DNA of 64,000 nucleotides, taken from Bacillus sp. WMMC1349. GTDB taxonomy: Bacteria; Bacillota; Bacilli; Bacillales; Bacillaceae. The position numbers and the translations under genes are program-made. Location of the stretch: positions 2,214,001 through 2,278,000 of the forward strand of contig NZ_JABJUQ010000007.1 in the NCBI RefSeq assembly GCF_013155385.1, given 5' to 3'. Numbering within the stretch: position 1 is the first letter of the stretch; each line of letters opens with the position of its first letter. Shown piece after piece: positions 1 through 9,952 of this stretch. The notes beneath the pieces are model-generated. The model saw only the letters and a list, made by a program, of their open reading frames with translations. It was not told where the DNA came from and made no database searches.

Positions 1-50
1 AATCCTCTTTCTACTAGTAATACATCGAGCCGTTCTTTTTTCACTGTCAT
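1..50 (-). CDS. tlyA: TlyA/YqxC-type rRNA methyltransferase or hemolysin-like protein, N-terminal fragment
   Basis: Only the first 16-17 codons lie in the window, running off the left edge. They read [16 protein letters not shown], the typical start of the S4-domain RNA-binding region of the TlyA/YqxC family, predicted 2'-O-methyltransferases of rRNA. The ATG overlaps the stop codon of dxs (ATGA arrangement), so the two genes are translationally coupled. In B. subtilis yqxC also follows dxs. The identification rests on this short N-terminus plus gene order. Confidence 0.8.
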   Translation of the reverse strand, partial: MTVKKERLDVLLVERG

Positions 51-1948
51 GATCCAATTCCTTTATGAGTCTTTACTGGTGTTAACATTCTTATGCGTTT
101 GATTACATTCTCTTTTGTTAGACCGATTTCTTCAAGAAGGCATGTAACACTGCCGTGTTCAATAAATCGATCAGGGATTCCCATCCGGTCAATCATTGGG
201 CTATAGGACTGGTGATCATGAGCAAACTCAAGAATTGCGCTCCCAAATCCTCCTTGTAGTACAGCCTCTTCAATCGTTAAAATGGGCAGACCTTCGTTCA
301 GGATACTTTGCAACATCTCTTCATCAAATGGTTTGATAAAACGAGCATTTACTACCCTGACCGAGCGTCCTTCTTTTTGAAGCTCTTCAGCCGCACTAAG
401 CGCCATTGGAATGGTTGTGCCAAACGTCAAGATAACTGCATCTGTACCAGATTTCAAAACCTCCCATGTTCCAATTGGAATGGTTTTTAAATCTTTATCC
501 AGCCTAACACCTAGTCCGTTTCCTCGTGGAAAACGCATAGCGATTGGACCATCGTCATAGTGTATTGCCGTATTGACCATGTGTTGACCTTCATTTTCAT
601 CTTTAGGCATCATGAATACCAAATTCGGAATATGTCGCAAAAAAGCAATATCAAATACACCTTGATGTGTTTCACCATCAGCTCCGACAAGACCTGCTCG
701 ATCAATCCCGATAAAAACGTTTAAATTTTGCCGGCAAATATCATGAACAACTTGATCGTATGCACGTTGCAAAAATGTTGAATAAATGGCAAGAAACGGT
801 TTCATGTTTTGTGTTGCAAGACCGGCCGCCATCGTAGCAGCATGCTGTTCTGCAATCCCGACATCAATCATTCGATCCGGAAATTCTCTCGCGAACCCTT
901 CAAGTTTTGAACCGACAGGCATGGCCGGGGTAATTGCCACGATTCGTTTGTCTTCACGAGCCAGCCGACGAACGGTTTCACTCACAAGTGCACTCCAAGA
1001 CGGAGCAGCTGCCGTTGGTTTCACGAAATCTCCTGTATCGATCTTATAAGGACCTGTACCATGCCATGTTCCAATTTTATCGGATTCCGCAGGCTTGTAG
1101 CCCTTTCCTTTTTTCGTAATGACATGAAGAAGAACAGGACCTTTCGTTTTTTTGGCGTACTGCATATTTTCAAACAGCTCTTCATAGGAATGACCGTCTA
1201 CAGGCCCTAAATATGTGAAGCCGAGTTCTTCAAAGAACATACCTGATACTAAAAGATATTTCAAACTGTCTTTAATACGTTCTGCTGTGGCTGCAAGTTT
1301 CCCACCTACAGCTGGTATTCGTTTGAAAAGATATTCGAGCTCGTCTTTCACCCATTGGTATTTTCCTGCTGTACGCAATCTTCCAAGCATGGTATGAATT
1401 GCACCAACATTTGGAGCGATACTCATTTCATTGTCATTTAAAATGACGATCATATCTTTTTGTTCATGACCGATGTGATTTAATGCTTCCAGTGCCATAC
1501 CGCCAGTAAGTGCGCCATCACCAATGATTGGTATAATATACTCGTTTGTCCCTTTTAAATCTCTTGCAACTGCCATTCCCATTGCTCCGGAAAGCGAAGT
1601 CGAGCTATGCCCCGTTTCCCAAATATCGTGTTCGCTTTCATTCCGCTTCGGAAATCCGCACAATCCCTTATGCTGACGGAGTGTCTCAAAATCTTTGCCG
1701 CGGCCTGTCAAGAGCTTGTGCACATATGATTGATGACCGACATCCCACAAAAGTTTATCCTTCGGACTATTAAATTCTTTATGCAGTGCAATGGTAAGCT
1801 CAACCACACCGAGGTTAGGTCCGATATGCCCTCCTGATTTAGAAAGCGTTTCAACTAGAAAATGGCGAATCTCAGCACTCAAGCTTCTCAGTTCTTGATT
1901 TGAAAGGTTTTTTAAAAAGGTTGGGTCTTTTATAGATAATAGATCCAA
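47..1948 (-). CDS. dxs: 1-deoxy-D-xylulose-5-phosphate synthase
   Basis: Condenses pyruvate and glyceraldehyde-3-phosphate to deoxyxylulose phosphate, the first step of the MEP isoprenoid pathway; needs thiamine diphosphate and magnesium. The thiamine-binding motif [16 protein letters not shown] is near residues 143-158 and the transketolase-type catalytic glutamate is in DVGIAEQHA. The protein is full length at 633 residues from a TTG at 1948 (MDLLSIKDP), matching the B. subtilis start; an upstream in-frame TTG at 1957 would add three residues, and neither has a strong Shine-Dalgarno. It is separated from ispA by a terminator, so it probably has its own promoter, and it overlaps tlyA downstream. 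Confidence 0.96.
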   Translation of the reverse strand: MDLLSIKDPTFLKNLSNQELRSLSAEIRHFLVETLSKSGGHIGPNLGVVELTIALHKEFNSPKDKLLWDVGHQSYVHKLLTGRGKDFETLRQHKGLCGFPKRNESEHDIWETGHSSTSLSGAMGMAVARDLKGTNEYIIPIIGDGALTGGMALEALNHIGHEQKDMIVILNDNEMSIAPNVGAIHTMLGRLRTAGKYQWVKDELEYLFKRIPAVGGKLAATAERIKDSLKYLLVSGMFFEELGFTYLGPVDGHSYEELFENMQYAKKTKGPVLLHVITKKGKGYKPAESDKIGTWHGTGPYKIDTGDFVKPTAAAPSWSALVSETVRRLAREDKRIVAITPAMPVGSKLEGFAREFPDRMIDVGIAEQHAATMAAGLATQNMKPFLAIYSTFLQRAYDQVVHDICRQNLNVFIGIDRAGLVGADGETHQGVFDIAFLRHIPNLVFMMPKDENEGQHMVNTAIHYDDGPIAMRFPRGNGLGVRLDKDLKTIPIGTWEVLKSGTDAVILTFGTTIPMALSAAEELQKEGRSVRVVNARFIKPFDEEMLQSILNEGLPILTIEEAVLQGGFGSAILEFAHDHQSYSPMIDRMGIPDRFIEHGSVTCLLEEIGLTKENVIKRIRMLTPVKTHKGIGS

Positions 1949-2037
1949 TTGGATCAACTCACTTTCAGCATGATTTCTGCAAGTATGCGCTTTGCTAAAG
2001 TTGTTTTTAGATCAATGAGCGCAAATATAAAATCCTG

Positions 2038-2073
2038 AAAAAACCGCCGCTAACACTTCGTGATAACGGCGCG
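2038..2073 (-). terminator. Intrinsic terminator after ispA
   Basis: On the minus strand a GC-rich stem (GCGCCGTTATCAC paired with GTGTTAGCGGCG, one or two mismatches) is followed by a run of six T. It lies between ispA and dxs and would end the acc-ispA transcript. Confidence 0.75.
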
Positions 2074-2140
2074 TTGTTTTAAGATTTAACTGTCTATATT
2101 TTATCATAATCAGCTTTTTATTCAAATGCGAAGCACGCGT

Positions 2141-3031
2141 TTAATGGTCTCTATCTGCAATCATATCACAAAACTCACAAAGCAGATCTTTTTCTAAAGA
2201 AAGTTGTGAGATGATTTGCTTGGCTTTTTGAATGTGTTCAATGAGCTTTTGTTTAGCCCCCTCCAAAGACAGAAGCGATGGATAGGTTGATTTTCCATTT
2301 GTCATATCAGAACCAGTCCGCTTACCAATTATCGCTTCTGAGCCTTCAAGGTCTAAAATATCATCTCTAATTTGGAAAGCAACCCCAATATGGTAGCTGA
2401 ATTCTCGAAGTTTTTCTATTTCTTTTGAAGGCGCATCTGCCAATATAGCCCCTGCTATCACGCTAAAGCTAAGTAACTTAGCTGTTTTCCCTTCATGAAC
2501 AGATTGCAATTCTTCTAATGAAATCTGTCTTGATTCAGCTTCCATATCTAAAATTTGTCCACCAACCATACCTTCTGCACCTGCTGCTGAAATCAGTTCA
2601 TTGACTAGTTTGAGGCGTTTTTCAGCTGATACTTCAGGAGAAACGGATGTCGTGATCATCTTAAAGCTTTCCGTCAAGAGCGCATCCCCTGCAAGTACAG
2701 CTGTTGCTTCACCAAAGATTTTATGATTTGTCGGTTTACCTCTTCTTAGGTCATCATCATCCATACAAGGAAGATCATCATGGATCAGAGAATAGGTGTG
2801 GATCATCTCAACAGCACATCCGACCGGAATACCATCTTCTTCTTTTTTGCAATAAGCATGCAGAAGTGCAAGCACTAAAATTGGTCTCAGCCTTTTCCCA
2901 CCCGCTTGCAATGAGTAAAGCATAGATTGTTTAAGGGTTGAAGGTGCTTGCAACTCTTGAATATATGAGAAAAGGCACTGTTCAATGACGGCTTTTCTCG
3001 TTTTTAAAAATTCGGCTAGCTTACTGTTCAC
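2141..3031 (-). CDS. ispA: Farnesyl diphosphate synthase (geranyltranstransferase)
   Basis: Builds farnesyl diphosphate from isopentenyl and dimethylallyl diphosphates, feeding undecaprenyl phosphate and quinone synthesis. Both aspartate-rich magnesium-binding motifs are present: [10 protein letters not shown] with GGKRLRP before it, and DDILD in the C-terminal half. I chose the GTG at 3031 (MNSKLAEFL), which follows a strong GGGAGGAGG and overlaps the xseB stop, giving 296 residues like the B. subtilis enzyme. A longer reading to 3052 has no better ribosome-binding site. It is the last gene of the nusB-folD-xseA-xseB-ispA run. Confidence 0.95.
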   Translation of the reverse strand: MNSKLAEFLKTRKAVIEQCLFSYIQELQAPSTLKQSMLYSLQAGGKRLRPILVLALLHAYCKKEEDGIPVGCAVEMIHTYSLIHDDLPCMDDDDLRRGKPTNHKIFGEATAVLAGDALLTESFKMITTSVSPEVSAEKRLKLVNELISAAGAEGMVGGQILDMEAESRQISLEELQSVHEGKTAKLLSFSVIAGAILADAPSKEIEKLREFSYHIGVAFQIRDDILDLEGSEAIIGKRTGSDMTNGKSTYPSLLSLEGAKQKLIEHIQKAKQIISQLSLEKDLLCEFCDMIADRDH

Positions 3032-3278
3032 CTTTGTCCTCCTCCCGAACACTAAAAGGAGCTAACTCACCATTTTCTCGTAAAATGTAGTCCATTTGTT
3101 TTTCCACATTTTGAAGCTTTTCATGGCACATTTTTGATAAAACCATGCCTTTCTGGAAATAATCGATCGCTTTTTCCAAAGGCACGTCCCCTTCTTCAAG
3201 TTTTGATACAATCTCTTCAAGACCTTTCATCGCCTCTTCAAATGTCATATCGTTTTGATCATTATTTTTTTCAGCCAT
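3021..3278 (-). CDS. xseB: Exodeoxyribonuclease VII small subunit
   Basis: Small subunit of exonuclease VII, which degrades single-stranded DNA to acid-soluble oligonucleotides. At 85 residues it has the family's usual size, with the helical core [20 protein letters not shown] and the Y-F-x-x-G-M segment. Start ATG at 3278 (MAEKNN) follows an AGAGGGG ribosome-binding site. The start lies 8 bases inside the end of xseA and its stop overlaps the ispA start, so the three genes are tightly coupled. Confidence 0.94.
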   Translation of the reverse strand: MAEKNNDQNDMTFEEAMKGLEEIVSKLEEGDVPLEKAIDYFQKGMVLSKMCHEKLQNVEKQMDYILRENGELAPFSVREEDKGEQ

Positions 3279-4620
3279 TGTTCTCGCCCCTCTTTTGCCG
3301 CACACTACAGGTTAATGTGCCGTCCTTTAATTTCACCAAAATATCATCATTTTCTTGAACCTGTTCAATACTTTTAATCAGTTCGTTCTCTTTATATGTC
3401 AAACTATACCCTCTATTCATGACTTCAAGTGGGCTTAATGCATTTAACTTACCAAGAATCGTTTGAAACTGTGAATGAATTTGCTTAAGCTCAACATTCA
3501 TATTTCGTTTCAACCGGTTTGTTTGCTCATGATGGCGTTTTCGCGCCTGTCTTAGCTGTTCTTGGGGATGAAGCATCTCAAGTTTATATGTTTGTTCATT
3601 CAGTTTCTGATTTTTCCGGTCTAAAGTCAATGCTAACTGTCTTTGAAAATGACCAAATGCAATGTCAAATTCTTGTTCTTTTTGAGCATAAAGCCTTTTT
3701 GGATACCGGAAAGCGTAAGAACTTTGAAGGGTGTTGAGGCGCTCCTGTTGTTTTTTAAAGGCTTGTTGCATCATATTCGTTATTCTGGCTTCAAATGTTT
3801 TTAATCGCTCCATTAGGTCAAGGATATTGGGTACTGCCAGTTCAGCGGCCCCTGTCGGAGTAGCCGCTCGCAAATCAGCAGTTAGATCACTGATTGTAAA
3901 GTCTGTCTCATGACCGACAGCAGAAATAATCGGAATATCAGAAGAAAAGATAGCTCTAGCAACAATCTCTTCATTAAATGCCCACAGTTCTTCAATCGAT
4001 CCTCCGCCACGTCCGATAATTAATAGATCACACAACTGTTTGCGATTGGCCTCCTCGATACTTTTGACAATCGACCGACTTGCGTTGTCTCCTTGTACAA
4101 GGGTTGGGAGGACAATTACTTTTACGAGAGGGTATCTTCTTTTAATGGTGGTGATGACATCCCGTACAGCCGCTCCCGTAGGTGAAGTCACTACACCAAT
4201 GGTAGATGGAAAAGCAGGAATGGGCTTTTTATATTGTTCATCAAATAATCCTTCTTTTGAAAGCTTTTTCTTTAGTTCTTCGTATGCCAAATACAACGCA
4301 CCAATTCCATCAGGTTGCATTTCTTTGGCATAGAGTTGATAATGACCACTCGGTTCATATACCGAAATCCCGCCTCTAACCAAAACCTTCATTCCATCTT
4401 CCGGCGTAAAGCCAAGATTTTGATTCTGTCTAGCAAACATTATCGCCTGGATGCGAGCGTTATCGTCTTTTAGTGTAAAATAAATATGCCCCCTGCTATG
4501 TATTTTAACATTTGATAGTTCTCCTTTAATCCAAATGTCATCAAGATGGGGGTCTACATCAAATTTACGTTTAATATACTTTGTCAAAGCTGTGACCGTG
4601 ACAAATGAAACTTCGCTCAT
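3271..4620 (-). CDS. xseA: Exodeoxyribonuclease VII large subunit
   Basis: Large, catalytic subunit of exonuclease VII. An N-terminal OB-fold (about residues 1-100, [12 protein letters not shown] start, GHIYFTLKD strand) is followed by the catalytic region with [16 protein letters not shown] and AVGHETDFT, then a long coiled-coil arm and the GYSL C-terminal segment. I chose the ATG at 4620 (MSEVSFVTV, 449 residues) because it aligns with the known family start and has GGAGACTG-type upstream purines; the open frame extends 18 codons further without homology. It overlaps xseB by 8 bases. Confidence 0.95.
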   Translation of the reverse strand: MSEVSFVTVTALTKYIKRKFDVDPHLDDIWIKGELSNVKIHSRGHIYFTLKDDNARIQAIMFARQNQNLGFTPEDGMKVLVRGGISVYEPSGHYQLYAKEMQPDGIGALYLAYEELKKKLSKEGLFDEQYKKPIPAFPSTIGVVTSPTGAAVRDVITTIKRRYPLVKVIVLPTLVQGDNASRSIVKSIEEANRKQLCDLLIIGRGGGSIEELWAFNEEIVARAIFSSDIPIISAVGHETDFTISDLTADLRAATPTGAAELAVPNILDLMERLKTFEARITNMMQQAFKKQQERLNTLQSSYAFRYPKRLYAQKEQEFDIAFGHFQRQLALTLDRKNQKLNEQTYKLEMLHPQEQLRQARKRHHEQTNRLKRNMNVELKQIHSQFQTILGKLNALSPLEVMNRGYSLTYKENELIKSIEQVQENDDILVKLKDGTLTCSVRQKRGENNG

Positions 4621-4692
4621 GTACAGTCTCCTTTCTCGCCAAACAGACTGAACGTTCATTCGGCAATTACTCACGAATGAACGTCTTAGTGG

Positions 4693-5541
4693 TTAAATAA
4701 ATCGTTTTGCAGATTTAACCGTATTATGGGCGAGCATCGTAATCGTCATCGGACCGACACCACCTGGGACTGGTGTGATATAAGAAGCTTTTTCTTTCAC
4801 CTCTTCAAACGCCACATCTCCAGCTAGCTTACCGTTTTCAAGCCGGTTGACACCGACATCGATCACAACTGCCCCTTCTTTTATTTGATCGGCTTGAATA
4901 AAATGCGCTTTACCCACTGCAACAATGAGAATATCGGCTTTTTTCGTATGAGCTGTGAGATCAGCTGTTCTTGAGTGACAATATGTAACGGTCGCATTTT
5001 CATTCAAAAGCAGCATTCCAACTGGTTTACCAACAATATGACTTCTGCCAACGACAACAACTTCTTTTCCTGACAAATCAATATTGGTTTTGTTTAACAA
5101 TTCAATAATACCTGCAGGTGTGCAAGGCAGGAATGTCTCTTCACCAAGCAACATTTTCCCGATATTCAATGGGTGAAAACCGTCAACATCTTTATCAGGA
5201 GAGATTCTTTCAATCACCGCTTGTTCAGAAATATGATCTGGGAGAGGCAGCTGGACAAGAATCCCGTGAAAGTCGTCATTCTCGTTGTATTGGTCAATCA
5301 CTGCCAGAAGCTCTTCTTCGGTGAAATGTTCGTCAAAATGGTCTAACTGAAAACGCATTCCCATATCCTCAGCTGCCTTCTTCTTCCCACGGACATATGA
5401 AAGAGAAGCAGGATCATCACCAATTAAAATAACGGCTAATCCCGGAGTCACTCCTTGTTTTTTTAGTTGTTCAACTTCCTTGGCCAACTGCCCACGTTTT
5501 TGTTTTGCTGTTTCTTTTCCATCGATGATGGTTGCTGTCAT
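4693..5541 (-). CDS. folD: Bifunctional methylenetetrahydrofolate dehydrogenase/cyclohydrolase
   Basis: Interconverts 5,10-methylene-, methenyl- and 10-formyl-tetrahydrofolate using NADP, supplying one-carbon units for purines and initiator tRNA. The catalytic [11 protein letters not shown] (Tyr and Lys), the QLPLP loop, DVDGFHPLN, the nucleotide-binding [14 protein letters not shown] and the C-terminal PGGVGPMT signatures are all present in order. Length 282 residues is standard. It follows nusB after 16 bases. The one-carbon role links it loosely to the glycine cleavage operon and YqgN elsewhere in this window. Confidence 0.97.
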   Translation of the reverse strand: MTATIIDGKETAKQKRGQLAKEVEQLKKQGVTPGLAVILIGDDPASLSYVRGKKKAAEDMGMRFQLDHFDEHFTEEELLAVIDQYNENDDFHGILVQLPLPDHISEQAVIERISPDKDVDGFHPLNIGKMLLGEETFLPCTPAGIIELLNKTNIDLSGKEVVVVGRSHIVGKPVGMLLLNENATVTYCHSRTADLTAHTKKADILIVAVGKAHFIQADQIKEGAVVIDVGVNRLENGKLAGDVAFEEVKEKASYITPVPGGVGPMTITMLAHNTVKSAKRFI

Positions 5542-5557
5542 TTGCTCTCCTCCTAAA

Positions 5558-5947
5558 TTATTCTAAGTCAGATTTAATGTTAGAAAGCATACCGTTAATA
5601 AACTTCGCCGATTTGTCATCTCCAAATTGTTTTGCAAGTTCAATCGCTTCATTCATAGAGACGCTTACTGGTATTTCATTTAAGAACATCATTTCATAAG
5701 CTGCAATCCGTAAAATAACACGATCTACATTGGCCAACCTTTCCAGTTTCCAATTGACAAGATGACGTGAAATCATTTCGTCGATTTTTGCTTGATGATC
5801 TAAAACTCCATAAACAAGCTGTTCGAAAAATGCATCACTTTCTTGGCTACCTAAGGCATGTTCCATCGCTTCCTTCGGTTCTATATGACTGACATCAATC
5901 TGGAATAGAGATTGTAAAGCCTTTTCTCTTGCTGCTCTTCTTTTCAT
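5558..5947 (-). CDS. nusB: Transcription antitermination factor NusB
   Basis: All-helical RNA-binding protein that with NusE (S10) binds boxA in rRNA leaders and prevents premature termination. The sequence begins [18 protein letters not shown], the conserved arginine-rich helix, and keeps the C-terminal [23 protein letters not shown] block (quoted in part). At 129 residues it is full length. The gene heads a short run with folD; upstream is a terminator after yqhY, so transcription from an internal promoter in the 206-base gap is likely. Confidence 0.95.
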   Translation of the reverse strand: MKRRAAREKALQSLFQIDVSHIEPKEAMEHALGSQESDAFFEQLVYGVLDHQAKIDEMISRHLVNWKLERLANVDRVILRIAAYEMMFLNEIPVSVSMNEAIELAKQFGDDKSAKFINGMLSNIKSDLE

Positions 5948-6097
5948 TCTTTATATTTCTCCTTTAATCCTCTTTGCTGCTTCAGGCACAAAGAGATCAT
6001 ATCATATTTTTATGCTTTCCGCATGTGAATACAACCGAATAATAAAGATAAAACACTAAAAAATATTCGTGTTTTGCTCTAAATGATCAATCGAACA

Positions 6098-6133
6098 TGA
6101 AAAAACCAAAGGGCCGACATTCCCCTTGGTTCT
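6098..6133 (-). terminator. Intrinsic terminator after yqhY
   Basis: Minus-strand stem AACCAAGGGG...CCCTTTGGTT with a central CGG bulge region, followed by seven T. It closes the accB-accC-yqhY transcript before nusB. Confidence 0.75.
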
Positions 6134-6153
6134 TCTGTAAAATAGTCGTCGTA

Positions 6154-6573
6154 CTACATCTCTTGATCAATTGCTACTTCTTGTCCTTTTTGATCAAATT
6201 GAATGCCTACGATATGGACATTAATTTCATTAATAGAAAGAGAAGTCATGTTAAGGAGCGTCTGACGAATATTATCTTGAACCGTTTTAGCAATTTTCGG
6301 GATTGAAACACCAAATGATACCACGCAATATACATCAATTGTTATTCCCTCTTCAGACAAATCAACCTTAACACCTTTACCATGGTTTTTCTTTCCAAAC
6401 CGTTCTACAACACCAGTTGCAAAATTACCTCTCATTTCGGCAATTCCATCGACTTCAGATGCAGCAATTCCAGAAATAACCTCAATCACTTCAGGCGCAA
6501 TTTCCACTTTACCTAAATGATTTTCTTCCTGGCTCATTTCCAATAAACGATTGTCATTTTTCAATTCACTCAC
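6154..6573 (-). CDS. yqhY: Asp23/Gls24 family envelope-stress-like protein YqhY
   Basis: Member of the Asp23 (DUF322) family, 139 residues. The typical core is visible: VEIAPEVIEVISGIAASEVDG, a VKVDLSEEGITIDVYCVVSFG strand pair (each quoted within limits), and VNVHIVGI-like end (INEVHIVGI region). No signal peptide or membrane segment. It sits 11 bases after accC in the accBC operon; in B. subtilis yqhY is co-transcribed with accBC and has been linked to control of acetyl-CoA carboxylase, so a role in tuning malonyl-CoA formation is plausible but not shown by the sequence. Confidence 0.88.
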   Translation of the reverse strand: MSELKNDNRLLEMSQEENHLGKVEIAPEVIEVISGIAASEVDGIAEMRGNFATGVVERFGKKNHGKGVKVDLSEEGITIDVYCVVSFGVSIPKIAKTVQDNIRQTLLNMTSLSINEINVHIVGIQFDQKGQEVAIDQEM

Positions 6574-6584
6574 CTCCGTAAAAA

Positions 6585-7937
6585 TTACGACCCCATCACA
6601 TCAAATATTTCTAAAAACTTTGTATTAAATTCTCCGCTTACAAATGTTTCATGCTCCAATAATTTTAGATGGAAAGGGATTGTTGTGTGAATTCCCTCAA
6701 TTACAAACTCGCTTAAAGCCCGCTTCATTCTTGAGATTGCTTCATCCCTAGTCTTTCCATATGTGATCACTTTGGCAATCATGCTGTCATAGTAAGGTGG
6801 AATCGTGTAACCTGGATAAACCGCTGAATCGATTCTAACACCTAGACCCCCTGGGGGAAGGTACATCTCGATCTTCCCTGCTGAAGGCATGAAATTTTTC
6901 TCAGGATTTTCCGCATTAATCCGACATTCCATCGCCCATCCGGTAAAGGTCACATCATTTTGGGAAAGGCTTAAGCTTTCCCCTGAAGCAACTTTGATTT
7001 GCTCTTTGATTAAGTCTACACCAGTCACCATCTCAGTAACTGGATGTTCAACCTGAATCCGAGTATTCATTTCCATAAAATAAAATTTTTGCTCACGATA
7101 GTCGTAAATAAATTCAACCGTTCCAGCACCTGTATATTGAACAGCTTCTGCCGCTTTAACAGCTGCTTGTCCCATCTGTTCTCTGATCTTCTCATCTAAA
7201 GCAGGTGAAGGGGTTTCTTCAAGTAGCTTTTGCAGCCTCCTTTGAATTGAACAATCCCGCTCACCAAGATGAATTGTGTTTCCATGTGTATCAGCAAGCA
7301 CTTGAATTTCAACGTGTCTGAAATCTTCTATATATTTCTCAATGTACACACCTGGATTTCCAAATGCTGTGGCAGCCTCTTGTTGTGTGATCTTAATGCC
7401 GTTGATCAATTCTTCTTCCGTACGGGCGATACGGATGCCTTTTCCACCACCGCCTGCTGTTGCCTTTATAATTACAGGATACCCAATATCACGTGCCAAT
7501 GAAACCGCATCTTCGATTTCTTCGATAATCCCTTTAGATCCTGGTACAATCGGGACACCGGCCGCTTTCATCGTCTCTCTTGCAACATCTTTCGTTCCCA
7601 TTTTTGAGATGGCTTCTGCTGTCGGACCGACGAAAGTTACATTTACTTGTTCGCAAAGCTCAGCAAAATCGGCATTTTCAGCTAAGAAACCATAACCAGG
7701 GTGAATCGCGTCTGCTCCAGTCATCTTAGCAACACTCACAATATTGGTAATATTTAAGTAGCTGTCTTTTGAGAACTTCGGACCGATGCAAAATGCTTCA
7801 TCCGCCATCTGAACATGAAGTGCGTCTTTATCTGCTTCTGAGTAGACCGCTACCGTATCAATGCCTAGCTCTTTACAAGATCTGATGATTCTAACGGCGA
7901 TTTCTCCTCTGTTCGCAATTAATAGCTTTTTTATCAT
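6585..7937 (-). CDS. accC: Acetyl-CoA carboxylase, biotin carboxylase subunit
   Basis: ATP-dependent carboxylation of the biotin on AccB, the first half-reaction of malonyl-CoA synthesis. The N-terminal [15 protein letters not shown] fold, the ATP-grasp glycine loop [10 protein letters not shown], the METP-like EETPSPA segment and the catalytic [14 protein letters not shown] motif are all present. Full length at 450 residues. Eleven bases separate it from yqhY and from accB, consistent with one operon. Confidence 0.97.
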   Translation of the reverse strand: MIKKLLIANRGEIAVRIIRSCKELGIDTVAVYSEADKDALHVQMADEAFCIGPKFSKDSYLNITNIVSVAKMTGADAIHPGYGFLAENADFAELCEQVNVTFVGPTAEAISKMGTKDVARETMKAAGVPIVPGSKGIIEEIEDAVSLARDIGYPVIIKATAGGGGKGIRIARTEEELINGIKITQQEAATAFGNPGVYIEKYIEDFRHVEIQVLADTHGNTIHLGERDCSIQRRLQKLLEETPSPALDEKIREQMGQAAVKAAEAVQYTGAGTVEFIYDYREQKFYFMEMNTRIQVEHPVTEMVTGVDLIKEQIKVASGESLSLSQNDVTFTGWAMECRINAENPEKNFMPSAGKIEMYLPPGGLGVRIDSAVYPGYTIPPYYDSMIAKVITYGKTRDEAISRMKRALSEFVIEGIHTTIPFHLKLLEHETFVSGEFNTKFLEIFDVMGS

Positions 7938-7948
7938 CTTAATACTCC

Positions 7949-8431
7949 TTACTCTGCTTTTACTAAAAATAAAGGTTGTCCATATTCTACAAGCTGACCG
8001 TTTTCCACTAGAACTTCAACAATTTCGCCTTTCACTTCAGCTTCAATTTCATTGAACAGCTTCATCGCTTCCACAATGCAGACAACCGTAGATTCACTTA
8101 TTTTTGAACCTATCGTTACATATGGATCAGCATCAGGTGAAGATGATGCATAAAAGGTTCCAACCATTGGAGATGTGATTTTATGTAGGTTTTCATGTGC
8201 ACTTGCCGCTTCCTGGTTGACTGGTTTTTCCTGAACAGGAGACTGCTGTACTTGAGCTTGTACAGGAGAAGCTTGTGTAGAGACAACTGGCGCTTCTTGA
8301 ACCATCTGAACAGGCTGATTAATTCGCTTTTTAAGCTCTATTTTTGTTCCTTCATTTTCATATGTAAATTCATCTATTGACGATTCATCAATTAATTTAA
8401 TCAGTTGTCTTATTTCATCAATGTTTAACAT
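7949..8431 (-). CDS. accB: Acetyl-CoA carboxylase, biotin carboxyl carrier protein
   Basis: Carries the biotin that shuttles CO2 between AccC and the AccA/AccD transferase. The C-terminal biotinyl domain has the signature [17 protein letters not shown], with the lysine of EAMKL as the biotin attachment site, and the thumb-containing segment before it. The middle (about residues 38-75) is a Pro/Gln/Ala-rich flexible linker. Length 160 residues is usual. It is the first gene of accB-accC-yqhY and has a sigma-A-like promoter upstream. Confidence 0.96.
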   Translation of the reverse strand: MLNIDEIRQLIKLIDESSIDEFTYENEGTKIELKKRINQPVQMVQEAPVVSTQASPVQAQVQQSPVQEKPVNQEAASAHENLHKITSPMVGTFYASSSPDADPYVTIGSKISESTVVCIVEAMKLFNEIEAEVKGEIVEVLVENGQLVEYGQPLFLVKAE

Positions 8432-8496
8432 GCTATCGCACTCCTAATGAATAAATTTTTCATTATTAGTTAGTACTAAAAGTACATACTATATTC

Positions 8497-8525
8497 ATCT
8501 TACAGGAGTAGGAGAGTGAATTCAA
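8497..8525 (-). promoter_or_regulatory. Probable sigma-A promoter of accB
   Basis: On the minus strand TTGAAT (8520-8525) is followed after exactly 17 bases by TAAGAT (8497-8502), about 65 bases before the accB start. The transcribed leader contains the partly symmetrical AGTACTTTTAGTACT-like stretch near 8470-8485; I do not recognise it as a defined operator. Confidence 0.5.
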
Positions 8526-8590
8526 CTACAAGATGACAGCTCTCTCTCTCGGCATTCATTTCATGAATCAAAGGGGCTGTTCTGAAAGTC

Positions 8591-8625
8591 GTGTGGATGA
8601 ATAAAAATTGGGGAATTTGCTCGCT
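8591..8625 (+). repeat. Dispersed repeat, copy 1 of 4
   Basis: GTGTGGATGAATAAAAATT then GGGGAATTTGCTCGCT, next to the decayed IS200-type element. Related copies are at 22518-22546 (inverted), 23901-23923 (inverted, second half) and 43709-43750. Confidence 0.7.
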
Positions 8626-9240
8626 GATTTATGTTGAAAAAGGACTTTTTAGACAGCTCCTTGCTCTGCGGCTGAAAGCCTCTGTTACCGGCCTCGGCCT
8701 AAAAGGCCCGCTGAAAAGGTTAGTAAATGGGTCATATTCTTCAAACAATGTTTGATCTGCTATATAGTCATCTTTTAGCTGATTTCTAATATATTCTTGT
8801 ATTTGTTTCTTATTTCTACCCACTGTATCTACATAGAAACCCCGACACCAAAATTTTCGATTCCCATATCGATATTTCAAGTTGGCATGTCGATCAAATA
8901 TCATAAGACTACTTTTTCCTTTTAAGTAACCCATGAATTGAGATACACTTCATTTCGGCGGGATATGTACTAACATATGGATGTGATCTGGACAAGCATT
9001 TGCTTCATGGATGATCACACCTTTCCATTCACATAAATCTCTTATGATTTGCCTAATGCTCTTTTTATATTTTCCATAAATCATCTGTCTTCTGTACTTT
9101 GGGGCAAAAACTACGTGATACTTACAATTCCATTGTGTGTGATAAACTGTTCATGTCCTTCACGAGGGCATACCTCCTTCTATGGTGGGATGAAGTGATC
9201 GGGAAACCAACTTTATCCTACCATGAAGTGAGGTTTTTTT
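8600..9240 (-). mobile_element. Decayed IS200/IS605-family insertion sequence (TnpA only)
   Basis: A remnant of an IS200-type element lies between accB and spoIIIAH. It contains one broken tnpA gene and, near 9182-9224, an imperfect inverted repeat (ATGGTGGGAT and ATCCTACCAT) of the sort these elements carry at their left end. On the other side a GC-rich palindromic stretch near 8690-8712 (GGCCTTTTAGGCC on the minus strand) could be the right-end hairpin. No tnpB was seen. Exact element ends are not determinable by eye; a copy of the dispersed repeat starts at 8591. Confidence 0.7.
8629..9154 (-). pseudogene. tnpA: Broken IS200-type transposase (TnpA, Y1 HUH family)
   Basis: Read on the minus strand, the fragments join into a Y1 transposase: WNCKYHVVFAPKYRRQMIYG, then the HUH-containing PDHIHMLVHIPPK, then FMGYLKGKSSLMIFDRH and KFWCRGFYVDTVGRN with the catalytic tyrosine in the last helix region. 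Two lesions kill it. A CA dinucleotide is missing in the CACACA tract near 9136-9142, shifting the frame after the first codons, and a TGA replaces a sense codon after PPK at about 8950. The C-terminal tail (FRPRPVTEAF onward) is unlike typical TnpA and may be read-through into the element's end. Confidence 0.85.
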
Positions 9241-9289
9241 ATGACCACGCTATAAGCTCTCTCGAACCCCCGGCATAGCCAAATCATTT

Positions 9290-9325
9290 TAAAAAAATCC
9301 CGCCTTTTCATGGCGGGAAATCTTT
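9290..9325 (-). terminator. Intrinsic terminator after spoIIIAH
   Basis: Minus-strand stem TTTCCCGCC/GGCGGGA around an ATGAAAA loop followed by seven T; it ends the spoIIIA operon. Confidence 0.8.
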
Positions 9326-9952
9326 TTATTTTGCAGGTTCAAATGTGATCGCAACATCATTTAGTTTGTTCACTTCTTTTTTGACGATATCGATGATATC
9401 AATAGCTGCTGATTTTGAATGATCCTTTGATTTGACGGTAATATTTACTTTATCACCATCGGCATTAACCAAAGCATCTTCATATCCTTTTGTTTTAATA
9501 AGGGTTTCCAATGTTTTTTCTGTACCTTCCGCATCGCTTAACGCCGTCATTTTATCATAAGCTTCACTTTTTTCTTTTGCGGATGCTTTGTCACTCCTGA
9601 CAATTTCGTTTAATTCTTCTCTCATTTTGCTGCGCTGATCTTCCATTTCCATCCGATAGGTTGTAAATAAATCTTTATCAGAAGATTCCTTTGTCACAAC
9701 ATTAGCATTTTGATCACTTTGTTCGTGAGCGGAAGTTTCTTTATCTTGTTTACCTTCAGGTTTGTCTTTTGATTCTATATCTTTTTCTTTAACAGGTTTC
9801 TCCTCTATCGGCTTTTCTTTTTCTGAAGCGACTTGTTCTTTATCAATGGAGACGGCATTTTCACCTTCAGGGGACATAATGTAGTAAACACTTAGCACAA
9901 CAACGAGACTTAACATTGTAAGTAGCCAAACCGTTTGTTTTTTCAGCATCAT
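9326..9952 (-). CDS. spoIIIAH: Stage III sporulation protein SpoIIIAH
   Basis: Mother-cell half of the SpoIIQ-SpoIIIAH channel that links mother cell and forespore. One N-terminal membrane helix (about residues 7-26, WLLTMLSLVVVLSVYYIM) is followed by a charged Lys/Glu-rich linker and a C-terminal ring-building motif domain of the YscJ/FliF type ending INTVKSK-like strands. At 208 residues it is slightly shorter than the B. subtilis protein, the difference being in the linker. Last gene of the operon, directly after spoIIIAG. Confidence 0.94.
   Translation of the reverse strand: MMLKKQTVWLLTMLSLVVVLSVYYIMSPEGENAVSIDKEQVASEKEKPIEEKPVKEKDIESKDKPEGKQDKETSAHEQSDQNANVVTKESSDKDLFTTYRMEMEDQRSKMREELNEIVRSDKASAKEKSEAYDKMTALSDAEGTEKTLETLIKTKGYEDALVNADGDKVNITVKSKDHSKSAAIDIIDIVKKEVNKLNDVAITFEPAK

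Noticed and set aside
7342..7695. 117-codon plus-strand frame inside accC.
   Set aside because: Antisense shadow of the ATP-grasp domain; no ribosome-binding site and no recognisable protein.
8460..8500. AGTACT-containing symmetrical sequence in the accB leader as a FapR operator.
   Set aside because: The match to the FapR consensus is poor, and accBC is not a FapR target in B. subtilis as far as I know.
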